A program made the translations under genes and the position numbers. 64,000 bases of DNA, from contig QUDE01000014.1 in the NCBI GenBank assembly GCA_003477405.1, positions 1 through 64,000 on the forward strand. Reading direction: 5' to 3'. The DNA comes from Ruminococcaceae bacterium AM07-15 (GTDB lineage: Bacteria > Bacillota > Clostridia > Oscillospirales > Butyricicoccaceae). Of the stretch, positions 1 through 6,458 are shown piece by piece. The first letter of the stretch is position 1. Each line of letters starts with the position of its first letter. The notes beneath the pieces were generated by a model. The model saw only the letters and a list, made by a program, of their open reading frames with translations. It was not told where the DNA came from and did no database searches.

Positions 1-10
1 TATTTTATTT

Positions 11-37
11 ACCCCTGGTAGAACCAGGGGTTTTATT
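11..37. terminator. Intrinsic terminator at window edge
   Basis: An 8-bp stem (ACCCCTGG / CCAGGGGT) with a TAGAA loop is followed on the plus strand by TTTTATT. It probably ends a gene lying left of the window. Confidence 0.6.
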
Positions 38-60
38 AAGCCTAAAGGCACCAGTAAAAC

Positions 61-96
61 AAAAGACCGGCCGTTGGCCGGTCTTTTGTTTTATTC
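61..96. terminator. Bidirectional intrinsic terminator
   Basis: A perfect 12-bp stem, AAAAGACCGGCC / GGCCGGTCTTTT, with a 3-nt loop. It has T-runs on both strands, so it can serve genes on either side. It lies 98 bp downstream of the lipoprotein gene that ends at 185. Bases 97-184 hold no gene I can support. Confidence 0.7.
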
Positions 97-184
97 AGGC
101 TGCTTTCCATAATAGTATGCATACCGTTTGACCACATCCTATTTCCACGCCTACCTGCCCTTCAGCATTTTTCTATGCTCCCTA

Positions 185-580
185 TTAAAAAATACCAACG
201 ACCAAAATATTTCCATCTGAATCGTATAATAGCTGAACTTGATAATTTGCATTTTTTAAATAAATTGTATCGTTTGTCTCTATTCCTGCTAGATTAAGCC
301 AATAACTTGGCGTTGCATCGTCTACAAACCCCTTTTCTTTCAATAGATCAACATAATTGATCACCATATCATCTTCTACATCCAGATAAGTATATGGCCC
401 TTCTTCATCGCATGTTTCTAGCACTTGCAAACCTGCATAGGCTCCAAAATCCAACACACCAATATAATGTTTATAATATTTTTCTTCTACTGGCTCAAAA
501 TGGTTTGCTTTCTCATTACTGCACGCTGCTAATATTAAAACAATACAAGCAATATATAATGCTGATTTAAGCGCTTTCAT
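185..580 (-). CDS. Small putative lipoprotein of unknown function
   Basis: A 131-residue protein with a classic lipoprotein signal: MKALK, a hydrophobic stretch at residues 6-18, and the lipobox LAAC with Cys20. It should be exported and lipid-anchored on the outer face of the membrane. The mature part is acidic with no domain I recognise. The ATG is preceded by AAGGAG at good spacing; that site overlaps the stop codon of the upstream 59-residue gene, so the two form an operon. The region is clearly AT-rich compared with the rest of the window, which suggests acquired DNA. Expression is probably controlled by the XRE repressor at 876-1097 through the dyads at 792 and 846. Confidence 0.7.
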   Translation of the reverse strand: MKALKSALYIACIVLILAACSNEKANHFEPVEEKYYKHYIGVLDFGAYAGLQVLETCDEEGPYTYLDVEDDMVINYVDLLKEKGFVDDATPSYWLNLAGIETNDTIYLKNANYQVQLLYDSDGNILVVGIF

Positions 581-593
581 AAATCAATCTCCT

Positions 594-773
594 TTATTTA
601 ATCTTTTCAAAATACGCAATAATACCATAATAGAAAGCACTTTGGTGTGCGTATGTCATACACACAATACGATAGTCAGGATGTTCGTCCAAAAACTTGT
701 TTAACTCATCCTCGGCAAAGGTTGTCATCTTTCCAGCAAATCTCATCACAAATCTGTCTTTCATAATATTCAT
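594..773 (-). CDS. Small hypothetical protein (59 aa)
   Basis: The gene starts at ATG 773 with a GGGAGAA ribosome site; an upstream in-frame TTG at 800 has no such site and lies inside the operator. The product is soluble, with a pattern of short helix (residues 17-31) then alternating beta-like segments ending in YFEKIK. This layout recalls the small Cse60-type sporulation proteins, but that is only a resemblance in size and pattern. It is the first gene of the operon driven by the promoter at 818-845, with the lipoprotein gene 13 bp downstream. Confidence 0.6.
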   Translation of the reverse strand: MNIMKDRFVMRFAGKMTTFAEDELNKFLDEHPDYRIVCMTYAHQSAFYYGIIAYFEKIK

Positions 774-791
774 ATTCTCCCTTTCTTCTTT

Positions 792-809
792 GATATCCAA
801 ATGGATATC
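792..809. promoter_or_regulatory. Operator dyad 1 for XRE repressor
   Basis: GATATCC-AAAT-GGATATC is a perfect 7-bp inverted repeat. It lies just downstream of the expected start of the leftward transcript (near 811), a position where a bound repressor would block transcription. The same arms recur at 846-862. Confidence 0.65.
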
Positions 810-817
810 TAATAGTC

Positions 818-845
818 ATTTTACGCAAAATTAGTGTAATGTCAA
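818..845 (-). promoter_or_regulatory. Sigma-A type promoter of the leftward two-gene operon
   Basis: Read on the minus strand, TTGACA (840-845) and TAAAAT (818-823) are separated by 16 bp. The promoter sits exactly between the two operator dyads, so occupancy of either should affect it. Confidence 0.65.
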
Positions 846-863
846 GATATCCATTTGGATATT
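846..863. promoter_or_regulatory. Operator dyad 2 for XRE repressor
   Basis: GATATCC-ATTT-GGATAT repeats the arms of the dyad at 792-809 with the spacer inverted. It abuts the leftward -35 box and lies immediately before the ribosome site of the xre gene, so it could also give autoregulation. Confidence 0.65.
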
Positions 864-875
864 AAGAGGTGTAAA

Positions 876-1097
876 ATGGCATATTATAAGCGAATACGTG
901 ATTTGCGTGAAGATCACGATCTTACACAACGGCAAGTTGCTGAATATCTCAAAATGCCACAACCTCAGTACTTTCGCTATGAACAAGGCTATAGAGATAT
1001 CCCCACTGATATTTTAATTGCTCTCGCTGACTTATATAAAACATCCACTGACTATATTTTGGGGCGTACCGATAATTCATCCCCTCCTCAAAAATAA
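876..1097 (+). CDS. XRE-family transcriptional regulator (73 aa)
   Basis: A single helix-turn-helix of the Cro/CI type fills the protein: RIRDLREDHDLTQRQVAEYL holds helices 1-2 with the usual TQRQVA turn at residues 19-24, followed by the recognition helix and the typical SxxLP-like end DILIALADLYKTSTDYILG. The ATG at 876 follows AAGAGGT; the upstream TTG at 855 lies inside the operator and is unlikely. No effector or dimerisation domain is present. It is divergent from the lipoprotein operon, and the two identical-arm dyads in the shared intergenic region are its likely binding sites. Confidence 0.85.
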   Translation: MAYYKRIRDLREDHDLTQRQVAEYLKMPQPQYFRYEQGYRDIPTDILIALADLYKTSTDYILGRTDNSSPPQK

Positions 1098-1098
1098 T

Positions 1099-1130
1099 CC
1101 CCCAGATCGGCCTAACAGCTTTTCTGGGGG
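1099..1130 (+). terminator. Weak hairpin after xre gene
   Basis: CCCCCAGA and TCTGGGGG can pair over a 16-nt loop right after the stop codon, but no T-run follows. It may be a terminator or only an mRNA 3' stem. Bases 1131-1237 show nothing else I can name. Confidence 0.4.
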
Positions 1131-1237
1131 ATAACTATTATATTGGATAAGACTGCTTTAACTTGATGTATATTCTTTTTCCCGATTCGTACTATGTGGA
1201 TATAACCAAACTCAAAGAGATTGATTTGTAATAAGAC

Positions 1238-1277
1238 AAAAAAGAGACCCCCTACCTTTGCAACAGGAGGTCTCTTT
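1238..1277 (-). terminator. Intrinsic terminator of yebC
   Basis: AAAGAGACC / GGTCTCTTT stem with a long loop; on the minus strand it ends in a run of six T, directly after the yebC gene. Confidence 0.7.
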
Positions 1278-1332
1278 GACATTTATAGCCTTAACTTAAT
1301 GATATTGGGCTTTTGCCCAGCTCTTTTCACTC

Positions 1333-2073
1333 TTACGCTTCGGTGGGGTTCTCCCAGTTGTGCCACACATTCTGCACATCGTCATTATCTTCCAGCATTT
1401 CCAGAAGCTTGTTCATGTTCTTGATGTCGTCTTCGTCATCCAGAGAAATGTAGGTCTGGGGCACCATAGCTTCTTCGGCCTCCAGGAATGTAAAGCCGTT
1501 CTCCTCCAGCTTTTCCCGGACAGAACCCAGATCGTCGGGGGTAGTGGTGATTTCGAACACATCCTCCTCAGCGGAGAAATCGGAAGCGCCGGCTTCCAGG
1601 GCCTGCATCATCACATCATCCTCGTCCATATCGTCCAGACGCTCGATGGCCAGCATGCCCTTGCGGTCAAACTGCCAGGACACACAGCCGGAAGCACCCA
1701 GATTTCCGCCGTATTTGTCAAAATAATGGCGCATATCACCGGCGGTACGGTTGCGGTTGTCGGTAAGGGTCTCCACGATGACGGCAATGCCCTTGGGGCC
1801 ATAGCCTTCGTAGGTGATGGATTCGTAATCCTCGCCGGCGCCGCCGGAAGCATATTTCTGCAGCACCCGATTGATGTTGTCATTGGGCACATTGTTGGCC
1901 TTGGCCTTGGCGATTACATCCCGCAGCTTACCGTTGACGCTGGGGTCGGCCGAGCCGCCGGTGCGGATGACCACCGCCATCTCACGGGCGAATTTGGTGA
2001 ATACTTTGGCGCGCTGCTGATCCACAACGCCTTTTTTTCTGGCAATATTATGCCATTTGGAATGTCCGGACAT
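1333..2073 (-). CDS. yebC: YebC/PmpR (TACO1) family protein
   Basis: A 246-residue protein beginning MSGHSKWHNI, the invariant start of the YebC family, and of the usual length. Family members are widely annotated as DNA-binding regulators and more recently as ribosome-associated factors that help translation of difficult (proline-rich) sequences; TACO1 is the mitochondrial relative. Conserved segments seen are GGSADPSVNGKLRDVIAKA, YEGYGPKGIAVIVE, NRNRTAGDMRHYFDKYGG and the acidic C-terminal domain. ATG 2073 is chosen because AGGAGGGG precedes it and the family signature begins there. It is a single-gene unit with its own promoter (2156-2184) and terminator. Confidence 0.93.
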   Translation of the reverse strand: MSGHSKWHNIARKKGVVDQQRAKVFTKFAREMAVVIRTGGSADPSVNGKLRDVIAKAKANNVPNDNINRVLQKYASGGAGEDYESITYEGYGPKGIAVIVETLTDNRNRTAGDMRHYFDKYGGNLGASGCVSWQFDRKGMLAIERLDDMDEDDVMMQALEAGASDFSAEEDVFEITTTPDDLGSVREKLEENGFTFLEAEEAMVPQTYISLDDEDDIKNMNKLLEMLEDNDDVQNVWHNWENPTEA

Positions 2074-2155
2074 TTCGTCCCCTCCTATATCCTTCAAATA
2101 GATTCCATTTTTTCGTGCCCTCTTCCGAAAAAGAGCAGCCAAACACTATTTTTCA

Positions 2156-2184
2156 TTTTAACACATTTCCCGGTGAAAAATCAA
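2156..2184 (-). promoter_or_regulatory. Candidate sigma-A promoter of yebC
   Basis: On the minus strand TTGATT (2179-2184), 17 bp, TTAAAA (2156-2161). This would give a leader of about 75 nt. Confidence 0.45.
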
Positions 2185-2185
2185 T

Positions 2186-2215
2186 GTATAAAACCAGGGG
2201 AGACGGTGCACAATA
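2186..2215 (+). promoter_or_regulatory. Possible sigma-G-like promoter for the small Asn/Lys-rich peptide
   Basis: GTATA (2186-2190), 18 bp, CACAATA (2209-2215) fits the known forespore sigma-G pattern GHATR-N17/18-CATNHTA with one mismatch. It stands 26 bp before the start codon at 2241. The match is short, so chance is possible. Confidence 0.3.
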
Positions 2216-2240
2216 GGAGCACAGGAAATGAGGTGAGCGC

Positions 2241-2339
2241 ATGAAGAACCAGAACGGCAAAAACAGCCAGAACAGCAAGAACAACAAGATGGAGAACAAC
2301 AAGGCTGAAAACAGCAAAAACTGCAAATACGACGGCTAG
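2241..2339 (+). CDS. Asn/Lys-rich small peptide (32 aa), possible spore peptide
   Basis: ATG 2241 follows GAGGTGAG at good spacing; the frame runs 32 codons to TAG and is then followed by a strong terminator at 2353. The peptide begins MKNQNGKNSQNSKNNK and holds only Asn, Lys, Ser, Gln, Glu and a few others, with 11 Asn and 9 Lys and no hydrophobic core. Such composition is seen in minor small acid-soluble spore proteins and other unstructured Firmicutes peptides, but I cannot assign a family. The ribosome site, terminator and possible sigma-G promoter argue that it is a real gene. Confidence 0.55.
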   Translation: MKNQNGKNSQNSKNNKMENNKAENSKNCKYDG

Positions 2340-2352
2340 CTGCCAAACAATG

Positions 2353-2390
2353 CGCAAAAAAGGACTGCCTTCCGGCGGTCCTTTTTGCGT
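2353..2390. terminator. Bidirectional terminator between peptide gene and pheB
   Basis: CGCAAAAAGGAC / GTCCTTTTTGCG arms around a CCGGCG-containing loop. T-runs occur in both directions, so it can end both the plus-strand peptide gene and the minus-strand pheB. Confidence 0.75.
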
Positions 2391-2397
2391 AAGCGGC

Positions 2398-2826
2398 TCA
2401 GATTTCCCGCACCCGCACCACACCGGGGATGCCCAACAGGCTGATCTGCAGCTGGGCCGCCGTGGTCTGCTCCCCCAGCTTCAAAGCGATGGTCACCGGA
2501 GCCACACCGTCAGCCGGAAGGTTCTGGTTGATGGTGAGGATATTGGCTCCGGCGTCATAGATGCAGCCCAGAACAGCCGACAGCACTCCCGGCTCGTCGG
2601 CCAGGGAAAAATACAAGGTGATCATGCTGCCGCCGCCCCGGTCAAACAGCTCTACACTGTCTTTATACTTATAAAAGGCACTGCGGGATATCCCACAGGC
2701 CCGGGCGGCCATGGCGGCACTTTTCACCTTTCCCCGGGCCAGCATTTCCTTGGCCCGCACCACTTTCAGAAACACATCGGGCAGCACCTGGCTGTCGATG
2801 AGCAAGTAAGTGGGTTTTTCCGCCAT
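2398..2826 (-). CDS. pheB: ACT domain protein, PheB/UPF0735 family
   Basis: A 142-residue protein of the UPF0735 family, historically named PheB after its Bacillus subtilis neighbour pheA. Residues 1-65 carry a short helix-turn-helix-like stretch (AAMAARACGISRSAFYKYKD), and residues 70-142 an ACT domain (MITLYFSLADEPGVLSAVL onward), a fold that usually binds amino acids. A role in sensing an aromatic amino acid is plausible, but the family's function is not settled. ATG 2826 is preferred over a GTG three codons upstream because AGGAGA lies about 10 nt before it. It follows the 84-residue gene by 15 bp, so they are probably co-transcribed. Confidence 0.85.
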   Translation of the reverse strand: MAEKPTYLLIDSQVLPDVFLKVVRAKEMLARGKVKSAAMAARACGISRSAFYKYKDSVELFDRGGGSMITLYFSLADEPGVLSAVLGCIYDAGANILTINQNLPADGVAPVTIALKLGEQTTAAQLQISLLGIPGVVRVREI

Positions 2827-2841
2827 GGTCTTCACTCTCCT

Positions 2842-3096
2842 TTATTCTTTGGTCCGCTCATCTGCAAACCCCAGCACACGGGGCAGCAGATTTTTGTGAT
2901 CGGGTTTGGTGTCCCGCAAAAGCTCGGCGTCCTCTTCGCCCAGATCGCCCCATACGGAGAAGCGTCCATCTTCCTGCAAAGCGATCTCCAGACCGGTGTA
3001 GCGGCTGTACTTTTCATCGGCATAATCTTCCTGCCAGCCAAACAGTTCCCGAGCGGCCAGCACCACTTTGCCCTGACCATAATAGTACCTTGTCAC
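2842..3096 (-). CDS. Hypothetical protein (84 aa)
   Basis: The frame starts at GTG 3096 with GGGAG seven bases upstream and ends 15 bp before pheB. The product starts MTRYYYGQGKVVLAARELFG and is small, charged and soluble with no domain I recognise. A second frame covers 2832-3080 but has no ribosome site and low coding quality. Co-expression with pheB is likely from spacing only. Confidence 0.6.
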   Translation of the reverse strand: MTRYYYGQGKVVLAARELFGWQEDYADEKYSRYTGLEIALQEDGRFSVWGDLGEEDAELLRDTKPDHKNLLPRVLGFADERTKE

Positions 3097-3265
3097 TTTG
3101 TTCTCCCTCTCTTCCGGTTCCCACCGGCGCCCATTTGTGCTATACTGAAAAAAAGGGATTTTTTCACCAGCGCCTGTGGTTTTAAGAATATTGTAAGGTT
3201 TTTAAGAAAATTTTGCAACACTTTGCTGTTATACTTGCTTTCAACAACCAAGGGAGGTGTTTCCC

Positions 3266-3985
3266 ATGCATTCGGATCGTACCCCGGAGCAGGAAGAGCG
3301 CAGCTATCGACGCCGGCGCAAAGCGGTGAGCCTTTGTTCTCTCCTGGGACTGATCGGTGTGTTTCTTTTCATCACTTTCACCTTCGGCAGCCGTATCCTC
3401 ACCTTTGCCTCCGATCCGGAAGGTTTCCGGGCTTGGGCTCAAGGCCAGGGGATATTGGGCCGCTTGGCCCTTATCGGCATCCAGGTGCTTCAGGTGGTGG
3501 TGGCCATCATGCCGGGAGAAGTGGTGGAAATCGCCGCAGGCTTCACTTTCGGCGCCTGGGAGGGCTTGATTCTTTGCCTCACCGGCTCGGTACTGGGCTC
3601 CATCATCATCTATGGTTTTACCCGCCGCTTCGGTGTAAAGATGGTAGAAGCCTTTATCTCCCGGGAAAAGCTGGACTCGCTGAAATTTATCCACAACAGC
3701 CGCAAGCTGGAGCTTTTGATCTTCTTCCTTTTCCTCATTCCCGGCACACCCAAGGATGTGATCACCTACTTCATCGGTTTGACACCCATGAATCTGAAAA
3801 CCTTTCTGGTGCTGTCTACCATTGCCCGCATTCCCTCAGTGATCTCCTCCACCATGGGCGGCAACGCCATGGGTCTTCAGGATTACCGGCTGGCCATCAT
3901 CGTCTTTGCCATCACGGTGCTCGTCAGCTCCATCGGTCTTCTGATCTACACCCGCATTGTGAAAAAGCACAACGACAAACATTAA
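3266..3985 (+). CDS. TVP38/TMEM64 (DedA-like, VTT domain) membrane protein
   Basis: A 239-residue integral membrane protein. After a basic N-terminus (YRRRRK), hydrophobic segments lie near residues 20-42, 70-90, 98-118, 150-170 and 205-230. The VTT/SNARE-assoc signature is visible: GEVVEIAAGFTFG near the middle and FFLFLIPGTPKDVITYFIGL later, with the family's P-x(2)-P region. Relatives are thought to move lipids across membranes; the substrate here is unknown. ATG 3266 has AGGGAGGT nine bases upstream, better than an in-frame GTG at 3257. It is a single gene, ended by the terminator at 3990. Confidence 0.85.
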   Translation: MHSDRTPEQEERSYRRRRKAVSLCSLLGLIGVFLFITFTFGSRILTFASDPEGFRAWAQGQGILGRLALIGIQVLQVVVAIMPGEVVEIAAGFTFGAWEGLILCLTGSVLGSIIIYGFTRRFGVKMVEAFISREKLDSLKFIHNSRKLELLIFFLFLIPGTPKDVITYFIGLTPMNLKTFLVLSTIARIPSVISSTMGGNAMGLQDYRLAIIVFAITVLVSSIGLLIYTRIVKKHNDKH

Positions 3986-3989
3986 AGAA

Positions 3990-4022
3990 AGCCCGACCAT
4001 GGTCATGGCCGGGCTCTTTTTT
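3990..4022. terminator. Terminator between TVP38-like gene and GNAT gene
   Basis: GCCCGACCATG / CATGGCCGGGC arms with one mismatch, followed by TCTTTTTT on the plus strand. The GNAT gene on the other strand ends at the T-run. Confidence 0.75.
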
Positions 4023-4545
4023 ATTCTGCCATCTGCTTTTCGAAACGGAAAAAGACATTTCCGCCGGGAATCGGTTGACTGGGAACATGGGGAGAGGGGT
4101 GGGCCTCACAATAAAACTCCACAATGTGAAAACCGCACTTATTCACATAGAAGTGGATATTTCTCTTGTCAAAATAGGGTGTATGGGTCTCCCATACCCG
4201 AGTGTGGGGGTAAGCTTTTTGGATGGCCTGCCAGGCACTCTGTCCCAGGCCCCGTCCGTGAATTTCCGGCCGGATAAACAGCAGCTCCAATCCGCAGCGT
4301 CTTTCCTCTTCTTCCCACCGCACCACAGCGCCGCCTGCCACTTTCCCCTGGCTCAGAATATGATATGCCTTGCATTTGGGATCATCCAACGATTCTTCCA
4401 CATCTTTTCGAGGGATCGCCGGAGGGATATCCTGCCCAAACACATCCTGGGCCCCTTTGTCAAAGGCCTGCTGCACCTGGCAAATAAATTCCTCCCGCTC
4501 CCCTTCTTTCAGCGGATCAAGCCGCACTTCAACGGTTCTGTCCAT
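4021..4545 (-). CDS. GNAT family N-acetyltransferase
   Basis: A 174-residue protein with the GNAT acetyl-CoA binding motif A: LLFIRPEIHGRGLGQSAW, the R/Q-x-x-G-x-G/A site being HGRGLG near residue 97-102. The C-terminal YFDKRNIHFYVNKCGFHIVEF carries the usual motif B (N-x-x-FY-x-x-x-GF). It should transfer an acetyl group from acetyl-CoA to an unidentified amine. ATG 4545 follows AGGAGG. It is a single gene between two terminators, so context gives no substrate clue. Confidence 0.85.
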   Translation of the reverse strand: MDRTVEVRLDPLKEGEREEFICQVQQAFDKGAQDVFGQDIPPAIPRKDVEESLDDPKCKAYHILSQGKVAGGAVVRWEEEERRCGLELLFIRPEIHGRGLGQSAWQAIQKAYPHTRVWETHTPYFDKRNIHFYVNKCGFHIVEFYCEAHPSPHVPSQPIPGGNVFFRFEKQMAE

Positions 4546-4600
4546 TAGAAACTTCCTCCTTGTCTGCTATTATAGCATCTCGGCCTTCGCAAAGACAACA

Positions 4601-4635
4601 GAAAAGGACGCCGGAAAACCAGCGTCCTTTTCTTT
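4601..4635 (-). terminator. Terminator of htrA
   Basis: GAAAAGGACGC / GCGTCCTTTTC, an 11-bp stem with a 10-nt loop between the htrA stop and the GNAT start. Confidence 0.65.
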
Positions 4636-4688
4636 ACGGAATTTTATTTCACATCACAGAGGGAGGAATGATATGATTTCTATTTTCA

Positions 4689-6212
4689 TCAGGTGTCCAG
4701 CTGATTGGCGTCTTTCAGCACCAGATCCACTGTGATCTCCTTGCCATTTCGGACAAGGCCCACCTTGACGGTGTCACCCACCTTGCACTGATCCTTGGCA
4801 TAATTCAGTTCGGAAAGGGTGGTCACTTCTTCTCCATTGAAGGAGACGATATAGTCCCCGGCCTGAATACCAGCCTGCTGTGCCGCGCCACCTTCTACCA
4901 CTTCAGCCACCCGCAGTCCGGCTGTGATGCCCTGCATCTGGCCATAATAGGAGTTGATCTGTTCCACAGTGACGCCCAGCATGGGTCGATCCTGCACAGC
5001 GCCATATTCGATAAAGTCATTGGCTACCTTGAGGGCGGTATTGCTGGGAATGGCAAAGCCGATACCCACCGCTTCCGATGTGTTGATCTTGGAGGAAACC
5101 ACGCCTACCACTTCGCCCAGGCTGTTGAACAGCGGGCCGCCGGAGTTGCCCGGGTTGATGGAAGCATCGGTCTGGATCACATTCATGATATAATTGCCGA
5201 TCTGGATATCACGACTGGTGGAGGAAATGGCACCCTGGGTCATGGTATTGGCAAATTCCAGACCCAGCGGATTGCCGATGACCACGGCAGGCTCTCCTAC
5301 CACCAACTGATCGGAGTCGCCGAAGGTAGCGGCGTTCAAACCGTCTGCATCAATTTTGATGACAGCGATATCGGTCTTTTCATCGGTGCCCACCACCTGG
5401 GCCTCGTATTCGGTGCCATCATAGGTGCGCACCGTGATGCTCAGTGCATCGGCCACCACATGGTCGTTGGTGATGATATAGCCATCCTCTTTCATAATAA
5501 TACCTGTGCCCACGCCGCTGCCATTGGACAGCTGACTGGTGATGGCCACCACCGAGGAGACATTTTCTTCATAGATCTGGGCCGAGGTGAGAGCATCCTC
5601 TTTATAAGTGGGCTGATAAATCACCTTGGTACCGCTGGCAGTATTGCCGGAGGAGCTGGAGCTGGTGCCTTTGGAAGGCTCATACCCGATCCATTTCAGA
5701 TAGCCCACTGTGGAACCCACCGAAACGGCAGCCACCAGCACCAGTGCGCCTACTCCTTTGAAGAAACGGGCCACCCGCTTCTTTCCACCGGGACGATGCT
5801 CCTTGGGAGCCCGGGGCTGCCGGGGCTTTCCGCCATAGATTCCCTGGGTGTCATAAGCACTTCTGGCCTGTCCATAGCTGTGATAGGAAGGCGCTGTCTC
5901 TGTACTTTGGGCAGGTCCCTGCTGGGTGTTCTGATTCCAGCCGCTTTGGTTTGCGGAACTTGCCTGATTCTGAGCCTGGCCCCAGCCGCCGGAAGTTTCC
6001 TGGGCGCTGGTCTGATTCACCGGCTGGGCCTGATCGCTGATGAAAGCGGGCTTCTGCTCTGTCTGGGCCTGCTGCTCTGCCGCCTGGGAAATGGACTGAG
6101 CCATTTGATCCTTTTTTTCTTCCTGGCTGGTCTCACCCCAACCACCATTTTGGGTCGTGCTGAAGTCTTGGGTGTTCTCCCCATTTTCCCGATTCATTTT
6201 ATCCTCATTCAT
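4689..6212 (-). CDS. htrA: HtrA/DegP-like membrane-anchored serine protease (S1C) with PDZ domain
   Basis: A 507-residue protein. Residues 1-140 are cytoplasmic, disordered and rich in Gln, Asn and Ser with three Trp motifs (GGWGET, GGWGQA, SGWNQN); 141-150 are basic; 152-171 form one membrane segment. The trypsin-like domain follows with the catalytic triad visible: His251 in TNDHV, Asp281 in KTDIAV and Ser357 in GNSGGP. A PDZ domain covers about 410-500. It degrades misfolded proteins at the outer face of the membrane. Start ATG 6212 has AAGGAGG upstream. It is divergent from the polysaccharide deacetylase; three TTGTAA repeats lie in the shared upstream region, consistent with control by a cell-envelope response regulator. 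Confidence 0.93.
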   Translation of the reverse strand: MNEDKMNRENGENTQDFSTTQNGGWGETSQEEKKDQMAQSISQAAEQQAQTEQKPAFISDQAQPVNQTSAQETSGGWGQAQNQASSANQSGWNQNTQQGPAQSTETAPSYHSYGQARSAYDTQGIYGGKPRQPRAPKEHRPGGKKRVARFFKGVGALVLVAAVSVGSTVGYLKWIGYEPSKGTSSSSSGNTASGTKVIYQPTYKEDALTSAQIYEENVSSVVAITSQLSNGSGVGTGIIMKEDGYIITNDHVVADALSITVRTYDGTEYEAQVVGTDEKTDIAVIKIDADGLNAATFGDSDQLVVGEPAVVIGNPLGLEFANTMTQGAISSTSRDIQIGNYIMNVIQTDASINPGNSGGPLFNSLGEVVGVVSSKINTSEAVGIGFAIPSNTALKVANDFIEYGAVQDRPMLGVTVEQINSYYGQMQGITAGLRVAEVVEGGAAQQAGIQAGDYIVSFNGEEVTTLSELNYAKDQCKVGDTVKVGLVRNGKEITVDLVLKDANQLDT

Positions 6213-6293
6213 AGAAGTGTTGCCTCCTTTTTCTTTCTCAAAGGCTTACCGCCCTTCTCTGTTTCTTATTATCCATTGAAATTATGAAAATGC

Positions 6294-6321
6294 AATATCT
6301 TAAAAAAAAACAAATTGTAAA
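6294..6321 (-). promoter_or_regulatory. Candidate promoter of htrA
   Basis: On the minus strand TTTACA (6316-6321), 16 bp including a T-tract, then GATATT (6294-6299). A second option, TTGCAT with ATAATA further downstream, is equally possible, so the exact start is uncertain. Confidence 0.35.
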
Positions 6322-6376
6322 GAACTGTATCGCTTTCTTTGTAACCATTCCTTTACTGTTTGTAACTGACCCGAGG

Positions 6377-6405
6377 TTGTATCTTCGTCCTTATTATTTT
6401 ATAAT
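6377..6405 (+). promoter_or_regulatory. Sigma-A promoter of the polysaccharide deacetylase gene
   Basis: TTGTAT (6377-6382), 17 bp, TATAAT (6400-6405). Direct repeats TTTGTAAC at 6338-6345 and 6359-6366 lie upstream, 21 bp apart, on one face of the helix. Confidence 0.65.
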
Positions 6406-6458
6406 AGGAGCGTCGAAAAAACCATCTTTTTGTCGAATCAACAACGGAGGCTTTTGTC

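Noticed and set aside
91..138. Short minus-strand frame ending right before the terminator at 61-87 (reads DVVKRYAYYYGKQPE)
   Set aside because: Only 15 codons after an in-frame stop; could be the tail of a decayed gene but there is too little sequence to support one.
1221..1424. Plus-strand open frame of 67 codons
   Set aside because: It runs through the yebC terminator and antisense to yebC, with no ribosome site.
2832..3080. Second minus-strand frame over the 84-residue gene
   Set aside because: No ribosome site and out of frame with the gene supported by GGGAG at 3096.
2350..4548. Long plus-strand open frame across pheB, TVP38-like and GNAT genes
   Set aside because: An antisense shadow caused by high G+C codons; it crosses two terminators and three well-supported genes.
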